From positions 186,001 through 250,000 of the forward strand of contig NZ_VLLE01000007.1 of assembly GCF_007830055.1 (NCBI RefSeq): 64,000 bases of DNA, written 5' to 3'. Position numbers and translations under genes: made by a program. Below are positions 43,023 through 49,910 of this stretch, piece by piece. Numbering within the stretch: the first letter of the stretch is position 1; each line of letters opens with the position of its first letter. The DNA comes from Lacibacter cauensis. GTDB taxonomy: Bacteria; Bacteroidota; Bacteroidia; Chitinophagales; Chitinophagaceae. The notes under the pieces were generated by a model. It was not told the DNA's origin. It searched no databases and saw only the letters and a list, made by a program, of their open reading frames with translations.

Positions 43023-43140
43023 AATCCAATCCAGAAAAAAGGCAAATCCGCTACACAGAAAACAACAAACTGTTCCCGATTGTAAATAGAAAACGTCCGT
43101 TTGAGAACGAAATTTTTTAAGGTGTTTTTGGTTCATGTAA

Positions 43141-43166
43141 ATCCTCCGTTTGCGGAGGATTTTTTA
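43141..43166 (+). terminator. Second terminator before the convergent YjbR-like gene
   Basis: Perfect 8-bp stem ATCCTCCG / CGGAGGAT with a TTTG loop, then TTTTTT. The stop codon of the minus-strand YjbR-like gene lies at its edge. Its use as a terminator for that gene is weaker, since only a short T run follows on the minus strand. Confidence 0.75.
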
Positions 43167-43502
43167 TTGTTGGTATTGTTGGGCAAGTGCTTTGGGTGCA
43201 ACAGTGCAGTAAGCTGTAGTTACAACATCCTGCAACAAATCCTTCTTTATTTTTTTAAGGTTGATATTTGTCCACCCCTGTAGCCCCCATTTGTTGGGAA
43301 CAGCCCAAATAACCGTTTCATCAATCAAACAAAATACAGATTGATCGTTTGAGGTTAGCTTAACACAGGCCGTATGATGTACCTCATCCAGCGTAGCAAT
43401 AATTTTCTTTTTTATACGGAACGAGCGTTTTTCGAAATGCGGTTCTTCGGTTACTTCTGCAAAAGATAAAAGAAGCTTACAAAATGCGTTGTTCGAAATC
43501 AT
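43164..43502 (-). CDS. MmcQ/YjbR-like protein
   Basis: 112 residues from the ATG at 43502; an upstream in-frame ATG at 43616 would add 38 residues that look non-coding and would overlap the start of the divergent retropepsin gene. The sequence has the MmcQ/YjbR pattern: LLSFAEVTEEPHFEKRSFRIKKKIIATLD, followed by ACVKLTSNDQSVFC and VPNKWGLQGWTNINLKKI. The family is a small DNA-binding-like fold of unknown role, monomeric, cytoplasmic. It stands alone between a terminator and the divergent retropepsin gene. No partner suggests a function. Confidence 0.82.
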   Translation of the reverse strand: MISNNAFCKLLLSFAEVTEEPHFEKRSFRIKKKIIATLDEVHHTACVKLTSNDQSVFCLIDETVIWAVPNKWGLQGWTNINLKKIKKDLLQDVVTTAYCTVAPKALAQQYQQ

Positions 43503-43615
43503 GTTAATAAGATAACGACAGAGTGAATAAATACAATGCAAATGTGTAACATCTTTCTGGTTTGTTCGTATACTGTTAAAATAGGTTAGTGGTTTACTGT
43601 TGTTATTAACGGGCA

Positions 43616-44692
43616 ATGGTTGTAAGACTGCTGTTCTATTTTTGCATCGTATTAAACCTCATGTCATCAATTTTACCGGTAAAGCTATTGGTAGCAGCAG
43701 CTATGTTATGGGCTGTTACAAACGGGTACGCACAAACGCCTGCCGGTAAAGACTCGTCGAGATTTGTGTTATCCGTAGCAGGCACAGGTATTCAAAGCAG
43801 CTCTTCTGCACAGAGTTTTACCAACGATCCGGTAATAGAAACCGATTCTGCAGATTTCATTATTCCTTTCAGCCGGGCTGGCAACCTTATCCTCATTAAA
43901 GCGAAAGCAGACAAAATTGAAGGAAGTTTTATCCTCGATACAGGCGCTCCGGGGTTGATTTTAAATACCACTTACTTTCGTGATTACCAGGTTTTGGAAG
44001 GAACAACCAATGGCGAACAGAGTGGTGGAATAACCGGCAGTATCACCGATTATGGCCGCACAATGATTCGCAAGCTTTCGTTTGGTGCTGTGCATTATCA
44101 TAAAGTGGAAGCCGACCGCATCAGCCTGGCACATATTGAAAACAACAAGGGCATTAAAATCTTCGGCTTACTTGGTGTACAGCTGTTCAAGCATTTTGAA
44201 ATGATCATTGATTACGAAAACAGCGAAATTCATCTGCATCATATCTCTAAGAAAGAAGCAAAATCATACCAACACCGTATGCTCAACGATACTTCGGCTT
44301 ATTCTGTTTTTGATATTCAGCTCACCGATAACAAAATTCTTACGTACGGAAAAGTGGGGGGTAAGCGGCTTACTTTTTTGGTTGACACAGGAGCCGAATC
44401 GAATGTGATCGACAGCCGTTTGTCAGAAAATATATTGGACAGTGTTGCAATTACCCGCCGTATTACCTTAAATGGTGCAGGTAATGCGAAAGTTGATGCT
44501 TTATACGGCGATATGCGCAATTTTACAATCGGTGAGCGATCAGTGAGTACGATGCCGGTGTTGGTAACAAATATGGCCAAAATGTGTTTTTCCTATAACC
44601 GTTGTTTAGATGGAATGTTGGGCTTCGATTTTCTTTCGATGCATAAAATTGGATTTAACTTTGTAAAGCGTAAGATGTACATATGGAAATAA
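43616..44692 (+). CDS. Secreted retropepsin-like aspartic protease, two lobes in one chain
   Basis: 358 residues from 43616; a later ATG at 43661 gives a signal peptide (VAAAMLWAVTNGYAQ) that fits better, so the start is uncertain. Two aspartic protease half-domains are present in tandem: FILDTGAPGLILNT (Asp at residue 108) and FLVDTGAESNVIDS (Asp at 257). A single chain thus supplies both catalytic aspartates, as in pepsin, whereas viral and most bacterial retropepsins need a dimer. The chain is periplasmic or surface. The final 10 bases overlap the next gene, which carries four carbohydrate-binding-like modules, so the two form an operon. The substrate is unknown. Confidence 0.83.
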   Translation: MVVRLLFYFCIVLNLMSSILPVKLLVAAAMLWAVTNGYAQTPAGKDSSRFVLSVAGTGIQSSSSAQSFTNDPVIETDSADFIIPFSRAGNLILIKAKADKIEGSFILDTGAPGLILNTTYFRDYQVLEGTTNGEQSGGITGSITDYGRTMIRKLSFGAVHYHKVEADRISLAHIENNKGIKIFGLLGVQLFKHFEMIIDYENSEIHLHHISKKEAKSYQHRMLNDTSAYSVFDIQLTDNKILTYGKVGGKRLTFLVDTGAESNVIDSRLSENILDSVAITRRITLNGAGNAKVDALYGDMRNFTIGERSVSTMPVLVTNMAKMCFSYNRCLDGMLGFDFLSMHKIGFNFVKRKMYIWK

Positions 44693-46128
44693 AGCAAACC
44701 ATATCCTTCCTTTCTTTACTGCGCAGGTTCGTACTGCTGCTGTTGCTGCTTATTGGCAGTAACCTGTATGCACAACCGCCTGTAAAGTCGTTTGTGGTAA
44801 AGAAGGGCTACATCTACATTACACTCAGCAAAAATATTCCGTTAAACGAGCTTGAAACCTTTATCAGGAATTACAGTTTAGAAGAGCTGGATCTGAAAAA
44901 CTTTTTCAAAAGCAGCCGCCCCGATTCATTGATCAAACTTGGCTGGAACATTGTGTTGAATAATGGTGAAATGCTGGTATTGAGTAAAAGCATGGAGCCG
45001 GCCGAACAGTTAATGGATCCGGTTGAAAAAATACTGCTGGCACAAAAGCATTTGCAGAACTGGGGTGTTTCCAATAAAGAACCTTTGTATGGATACAATC
45101 GCTTTAAGCGCAAGTATTCCTTTGCTGTAAAGGATTCAGCTGTAACGTTTTTTATGAAGGGCAACCTGCAGGCCAAACAGGTAATGCTGGCAGGAACGTT
45201 TAACAACTGGAATCCCGATGCATTACCGATGATCAAAACTGACAGCGGCTGGATTGCTTTTGTAAAACTGGGTGCAGGCAAGCATTACTACAAGTTCATT
45301 GCAGATGGTAAATGGACGATTGATAAAGACAATGAACTGGTAGAAAACGATGGAAAAGGCAACGATAACTCTGTTTATTATAAAACCAATTTTGTATTTG
45401 CGCTGAAAGGTTATACCGCAACAAAGCAAATGATGCTTGCCGGCAGTTTCAACAATTGGAACCCCGATGAAATTGCGATGGAACGTTGGGGCGAAGGTTG
45501 GCAGAAACAGGTTTACCTGTCTAACGGTACACATACTTACCGCTTCATTGCCGACGGCGAATGGTTTACCGATCCGTTTAATCCCGATCAATATCCCAAC
45601 GAATTCAGCGAAACAAATGCAGTGGTATGTATTGGTCAACCGTTTGTTTTTTTCTTAAAAGGAAATCTTACGGCAAAGAAAGTAATGCTGAAAGGCTCCT
45701 TCAACCAATGGAAGAATTATGAACTGCAGATGAAGCGAACCGACAGCGGCTGGATTTTTCCGTACGTGCTCGGTCATGGTAACTATGAATATACCTACGA
45801 AGTTGATGGCAACGATTTAACGGATACCCTTACCCGAAAGAAGTTACCCAACGCAACACTGGTGATTGCACCCAATCAAACATTCCGGTTAAAGGGTTAT
45901 GAAAAAGCAAAAAAGGTTTTTCTGGCAGGCGATTTTAATAATTGGTCGCCCGGCGGTTTTCCCATGCGTAGAGAAGGCGATATGTGGATTATTGACCAGC
46001 ACTTGCTGCCCGGCAAACATGTGTACAAGTTTGTAGTAGATGGAAAATGGATTGTTGATCCGGCAAATGAATTACGTGAGCCGAATGAATTTGGAGAAGA
46101 GAATTCGGTTTTGTGGAAGGAAGAATAG
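44683..46128 (+). CDS. Secreted protein with four tandem CBM48/AMPK-like modules
   Basis: 481 residues with a signal peptide (about 1-30, ending LYA-Q). After an N-terminal domain (about 31-150) with no recognised family, four E-set modules of about 80 residues follow at 152-236, 237-318, 319-397 and 398-480. Each has the glycogen-binding pattern: VMLAGTFNNWNPD, MMLAGSFNNWNPD, VMLKGSFNQWKNY and VFLAGDFNNWSPG, then a GKHxYKFxxDGxWxxD block (degenerate in the third). The same module ends the S41 peptidase at 3816. No catalytic domain is present, so this is a pure binding or scaffold protein. It overlaps the retropepsin gene by 10 bases, an arrangement that suggests translational coupling and joint action on a surface target. 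Confidence 0.85.
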   Translation: MEIKQTISFLSLLRRFVLLLLLLIGSNLYAQPPVKSFVVKKGYIYITLSKNIPLNELETFIRNYSLEELDLKNFFKSSRPDSLIKLGWNIVLNNGEMLVLSKSMEPAEQLMDPVEKILLAQKHLQNWGVSNKEPLYGYNRFKRKYSFAVKDSAVTFFMKGNLQAKQVMLAGTFNNWNPDALPMIKTDSGWIAFVKLGAGKHYYKFIADGKWTIDKDNELVENDGKGNDNSVYYKTNFVFALKGYTATKQMMLAGSFNNWNPDEIAMERWGEGWQKQVYLSNGTHTYRFIADGEWFTDPFNPDQYPNEFSETNAVVCIGQPFVFFLKGNLTAKKVMLKGSFNQWKNYELQMKRTDSGWIFPYVLGHGNYEYTYEVDGNDLTDTLTRKKLPNATLVIAPNQTFRLKGYEKAKKVFLAGDFNNWSPGGFPMRREGDMWIIDQHLLPGKHVYKFVVDGKWIVDPANELREPNEFGEENSVLWKEE

Positions 46129-46131
46129 CCT

Positions 46132-46635
46132 TTAAATTTTGTTTTGTAATGCCTGCAGAAAAGCAGCAGGCTCATCAGGTGTAACAATAATTTTCTTTTG
46201 ATCGTTAGTGAGCAGTAATATCACATTCCTGTTTCTGCGTGTTGCATACCAGGTCATTTTTCCCAGTTTGCTGTTACTGAATTTTCCAAAATAACCAAAC
46301 AATCCACCTACACCAAACAAACGGATTGATCCGGAAAGACTGTTATCATGTAACTGCTCGGCAGATACAATACTGTTTCGTACAATCGTTACAGGTGAAA
46401 CGGAGCGTTTAATGATGAGTGCATCCGTTGTAACAGTATAACCCTGCGGACGAAATAAATAAGCCGACAGGTAAATAACGAGCAATAATGCAACGATGAA
46501 AAGTGATGCCTGCTGTCCGTTCTCTTTCATCAGCCAGAGCTGAATAGCAATCGTGCTGACGAACACCAGTGTGAGCGCTATGGATAAATTCTTTGCTAAA
46601 GCATCAAGCGATGCTTTAAAGTAATTGCCGTTCAT
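46132..46635 (-). CDS. Membrane protein with PH-like domain
   Basis: 167 residues: two membrane helices close to the N-terminus (SIALTLVFVSTIAIQLWLM and ASLFIVALLLVIYLSAYLF) followed by a soluble beta domain from about residue 60 (GYTVTTDALIIKRSVSPVTIVRNSIVSAEQL) that resembles bacterial PH domains (bPH) and their RSxxPVTI.N..I core. The C-terminus KKIIVTPDEPAAFLQAL is a typical closing helix of that fold. It converges with the CBM-like gene at 44683, leaving 3 bp between stop codons with no terminator seen. It is upstream of nothing obvious on its own strand; the ThuA gene begins 26 bp upstream. The role is unknown. Confidence 0.68.
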   Translation of the reverse strand: MNGNYFKASLDALAKNLSIALTLVFVSTIAIQLWLMKENGQQASLFIVALLLVIYLSAYLFRPQGYTVTTDALIIKRSVSPVTIVRNSIVSAEQLHDNSLSGSIRLFGVGGLFGYFGKFSNSKLGKMTWYATRRNRNVILLLTNDQKKIIVTPDEPAAFLQALQNKI

Positions 46636-46661
46636 GAGCTGTTTTTGAAAAACGCAGCAAA

Positions 46662-47384
46662 TTATTTTTTACCACCGATTGCATAGGTAATGCCGCCGAG
46701 TACATGTTTTAAAAAAGCTTCTTCTTTATACGACTCATCAGTATGTCCCAGTGCTGTATAAAAAGCACGGCCACCATCGTATGCATGATACCAGGCCATA
46801 GGATGATAGCTGCCTTCTTTACCACCTTCATAACTGCTTTCATCAATCGTAAGCAACACTTTTACTTCGGCATTTCTGTTTTTGAAATTATACCACTCAT
46901 CGAAACGTTCCCATGTTTTGGGCAAGTGTTCGGTTGAAAGATGTGGTTCGGCTGTTACATTCAGTTTTGCTTTTTGTTGCTTTGGATGGCTTGCAAAATA
47001 ACCGCCAACCATGCGGCCATACCAGGGCCATTCGTATTCGGTATCGCTTGCTGCATGGATGCCCACAAATCCTTTTCCCGAACGGATATAATTTTCAAAT
47101 GCAGTCTGTTGTTCAGCATTTAAAATATCACCTGTTGTGCTCAAAAAAACAACCGCATCGTACTGCTTCAATGTTTTTGAATTGAAGAAGGAAGCATCTT
47201 CTGTAGTATCAACCAGGAAGTTGTTGTTTTTTCCCAGTAGTAACATGGCTTCTTTACCTTTTGGGATAGAAGCATGACGGAACCCTGCTGTTTTTGCAAA
47301 CACCAGTATCTTTTTCTTTTGCTTGGATGTGGCAGCAAAAAGTAAGGGTAAGCAGATCAATAAAAGCAAATAAGGTAAGCGCAT
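46662..47384 (-). CDS. ThuA-like trehalose-utilisation domain protein
   Basis: 240 residues with a signal peptide (about 1-19). The chain is a ThuA domain, a glutamine-amidotransferase-like fold: KILVFAKTAGFRHASIPKGKEAMLLLGK, YDAVVFLSTTGDILNAEQQTAFENYIRSGKGFVGIHAASDTEYEWPWY and the C-terminal RVFYTALGHTDESYKEEAFLKHVLGGI-type block (YTALGHTDESY here). Members are periplasmic and act in sugar metabolism, possibly on disaccharides such as trehalose, but the biochemistry is poorly known. It is followed 27 bp later on the same strand by the PH-like membrane protein and preceded by the M14 peptidase, so the three may be cotranscribed. Confidence 0.9.
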   Translation of the reverse strand: MRLPYLLLLICLPLLFAATSKQKKKILVFAKTAGFRHASIPKGKEAMLLLGKNNNFLVDTTEDASFFNSKTLKQYDAVVFLSTTGDILNAEQQTAFENYIRSGKGFVGIHAASDTEYEWPWYGRMVGGYFASHPKQQKAKLNVTAEPHLSTEHLPKTWERFDEWYNFKNRNAEVKVLLTIDESSYEGGKEGSYHPMAWYHAYDGGRAFYTALGHTDESYKEEAFLKHVLGGITYAIGGKK

Positions 47385-47411
47385 GGCACAATTGTTTATG
47401 ACAAGTTCGGA

Positions 47412-49139
47412 TTATTTTTTCACTCTGTATACAGGATAACGCAAATGCATCGGTTCGTAGTAGGATGAGTTTTGATACACAAAGTTCAATTGTGCACTTC
47501 CGCTCTTGGCAAATGCAGTATCTGTTGCCCGGCGTTCTTCCAGTTTTTGTTTGATTGCCGGGTTTTGTTGCAGAAATGCTTCAGCCGTTTCTTCAAACAC
47601 ATAGCTGCTGTAACCTTCTTTTTGCCCCAGGATACCATCAAAAAAGTTCCAGGCAAAATAACTGTCATCACCGGTTGGTTCCAATACTTCAATTAAAAAG
47701 CGGTTGGCTTTTTGGTTCATGGGTATGTACCAATCGCCTTTACGGAATTTCATCTGCTGCACTGTTTTACTCGTCTTTACTTCTGAGTTAAGATGGTGAC
47801 CTTCATAGGGGCGGGGACTAGCTTTGTACTCATCAATACGATATACTTCCACTTCAATCGTTGTATCTTTTTTCAATTGCTGCATTTGCACTTTGTTCAC
47901 CTGCAGCAGTTCAATAACCTTCCACCAGCCTTGCGGAATAACGTAGGCTGTTGGTTTTTCAATCATTGTTTTCGGATTGAAGAAGTTGTAGAATTTGATC
48001 ATCTTCTCAAACGGCTTGTTACGATCGTAATACAAACGTGGCAAACCGGAGATGTTGCTGGGTTTACGTCCTGCTGCATATCCTTTGTAGAGTATTTCAG
48101 AAAACTTCGAGCGGTCTAATGTAAAGCCAACGGGGAACTGTGTTTGTGTTAATTGTTCTTTCTGTTGCTGTGCACGCACCTGTTTAATGGCGGTTTGATT
48201 GGTTGCAGCAAACTCCATCATGCTCACCATTAGCTGGTAAGTTGCTTCAACACGTTGTGCATAGGGTTTCAGCATATGTGTTTCGGGTACAAAGGCAAAT
48301 GTATTCCACAGCGATGCGTAACCGCTGCTGTAACGGGGACCATCCCAGTAAGCACTCCATCCGTTTTCGGGGTTATCACCAAAATTGTTCACGTAAGGCA
48401 GCAGGTCGTAACCTTTTGTTTGCATGCTTTTGTAAATGGCCGGTTCAAATGTCTGGTTCAGAAACTCGCCCATTTTACCGCCCAGTTTATTGTGTTGCGA
48501 TGTGAGCAGGGTCATTACATGCTGGTAATCGGCACCATTGCTTACATGGTTATCGATGAAAATGTCGGGCTGTACCAGATGGAATATCTGTGCAAAGCTT
48601 TTGGCTTCTTTGGAATCATTCTTAATAAAATCCCGGTTAAGATCGAAGTTTTGAGAATTACCACGGAAGCCTTTTTCCACAGGACCATTCTGATCAATGC
48701 GATAAGTAGTGGTGCGGTTCAGCGCACCGCCAATATTGTACACCGGGATGATGGCCAGTACCACATTGGCCGGCAGTTTTGTTTTTTTAGTGATGATATC
48801 TTTCACCAATGCAATACTGGCATCAATACCATCAGGCTCACCGGGGTGGATGCCGTTGTTGATGAGAATAACCACTTTGTTTTGCTGTTGCCATTGCAGA
48901 GGCTGAAACGTTTGATCGCTGCTCACCAGCACCAAATGCAGGGGTTCATTGGCATCGGTAGTACCCATTGTACTCATGGAAACAAGGGGAGAGGCTTTGT
49001 CAATTTGTTTCCATGCAGCGATGGCTTCGTAATACGTTACCGTTTCGGTACCCTTCGAGGTTTCATAACGGGTTACAGGAAGTTGTGCAAAAGTTGCTGT
49101 GGCACAAAGACCCGTCAGCAAAAAAAACAGTTTTCTCAT
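47412..49139 (-). CDS. M14-family zinc carboxypeptidase, secreted
   Basis: 575 residues with a signal peptide (about 1-18). The zinc ligands are H98 and E101 in NNGIHPGEPDG, and the second His in DIFIDNHVSNGADY; the catalytic Glu is expected in VPETHMLKPYAQ. The first half (about 20-330) is the M14 carboxypeptidase domain; the rest is an accessory beta-rich region (about 340-575) typical of large Bacteroidota members. Enzymes of this group remove C-terminal residues from peptides or peptidoglycan; the substrate is not predictable. It lies upstream of the ThuA gene on the same strand, with 27 bp between them. Confidence 0.9.
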   Translation of the reverse strand: MRKLFFLLTGLCATATFAQLPVTRYETSKGTETVTYYEAIAAWKQIDKASPLVSMSTMGTTDANEPLHLVLVSSDQTFQPLQWQQQNKVVILINNGIHPGEPDGIDASIALVKDIITKKTKLPANVVLAIIPVYNIGGALNRTTTYRIDQNGPVEKGFRGNSQNFDLNRDFIKNDSKEAKSFAQIFHLVQPDIFIDNHVSNGADYQHVMTLLTSQHNKLGGKMGEFLNQTFEPAIYKSMQTKGYDLLPYVNNFGDNPENGWSAYWDGPRYSSGYASLWNTFAFVPETHMLKPYAQRVEATYQLMVSMMEFAATNQTAIKQVRAQQQKEQLTQTQFPVGFTLDRSKFSEILYKGYAAGRKPSNISGLPRLYYDRNKPFEKMIKFYNFFNPKTMIEKPTAYVIPQGWWKVIELLQVNKVQMQQLKKDTTIEVEVYRIDEYKASPRPYEGHHLNSEVKTSKTVQQMKFRKGDWYIPMNQKANRFLIEVLEPTGDDSYFAWNFFDGILGQKEGYSSYVFEETAEAFLQQNPAIKQKLEERRATDTAFAKSGSAQLNFVYQNSSYYEPMHLRYPVYRVKK

Positions 49140-49256
49140 ATCTTCTTTCGTTGGTCGGTTTTAAGAATCGTTGTGCAGGGTTACTGCCATGGCAAGTAAG
49201 CCAAGCCTGCTCAGAAACACGGTTCTTTTTATTTAATCGGGCAAAAGCGGGTATAA

Positions 49257-49287
49257 ACAAAAAACCCGTCTGTAGCAGACGGGTTGG
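49257..49287 (-). terminator. Rho-independent terminator of rpsT
   Basis: Minus-strand hairpin AACCCGTCTG / CAGACGGGTT (49263-49285) with a 3-nt loop, followed by TTTTTT (49264-49259 on the plus strand as A). It ends the rpsT transcript. Confidence 0.9.
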
Positions 49288-49312
49288 AAATATCTTCAGT
49301 AACTGGATATAA

Positions 49313-49567
49313 TTATGCTAAAGCGTTCACTTTCTTTGTAAGCTTGCTCTTTAAGTTCGCAGCTTTATTCTTGTGAATTACACCACGCTTTGCCAATTTG
49401 TCGATCATCGCAGCAACAGCAGGTAATTGCTCACCAGCTTCTTTGCCGGTTGTAATTGCCTGGAGATCACGGATAGCGTTACGGGTAGTTTTACCGTAGT
49501 AACGGTTACGATCTCTGCGCTTTGCACTCTGACGAACGTCTTTTTTGGTAGCCTTATGATTTGCCAT
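49313..49567 (-). CDS. rpsT: 30S ribosomal protein S20
   Basis: 84 residues, full length. The sequence begins MANHKATKKDVRQSAKRRDRN and ends KAANLKSKLTKKVNALA, the typical S20 helices rich in Lys/Arg that bind 16S rRNA. It is a monocistronic gene with its own terminator; the opposing gene on the minus strand side is the M14 peptidase and sucA follows on the plus strand after 343 bp. Confidence 0.98.
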   Translation of the reverse strand: MANHKATKKDVRQSAKRRDRNRYYGKTTRNAIRDLQAITTGKEAGEQLPAVAAMIDKLAKRGVIHKNKAANLKSKLTKKVNALA

Positions 49568-49910
49568 ATCTTATTTTTTCGGACGGCAAAGGTAGGGGAA
49601 AAATTCAAAATTCAGCGGATGTGCAAGAGTTTTTTTACGCAAAATCAGAATTCGCCCCATCCGGCATTGCAAGATCACCATTTCAGTACCAGCTCCCGTA
49701 AAATCTACGCAATCGTTCCCACAACAAACGGCTATGGTTATGCAACTTCTTGTTGCACCAAAGCTTGCCTCTCCATTAACAGCTACTTGTTGTAAATGCC
49801 TGTGAATTAAAGCAAAAAATAACAAAATCGGATACATTGTCTGAACAACCAATACTCAAAACAACCGATATTTGTGCTCCTTTTTAAAGATTGATAGTTC
49901 AAATTCCATC
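49568..49910. other. Intergenic region upstream of rpsT and sucA
   Basis: 343 bp between two divergent genes. It must hold the promoters for rpsT (minus) and sucA (plus); a GATATTTG at 49867-49874 may be the sucA -7 box, without a clear -33 element. No RNA gene, repeat or convincing reading frame was found. Confidence 0.5.

Noticed and set aside
43101-43283. 60-codon plus-strand frame across the second terminator
   Set aside because: It runs through a terminator hairpin and overlaps the YjbR-like gene antisense; it is probably not translated.
48255-49199. 314-codon open frame on the plus strand
   Set aside because: It lies entirely antisense within the M14 carboxypeptidase gene, has no start context and a composition typical of an antisense shadow.
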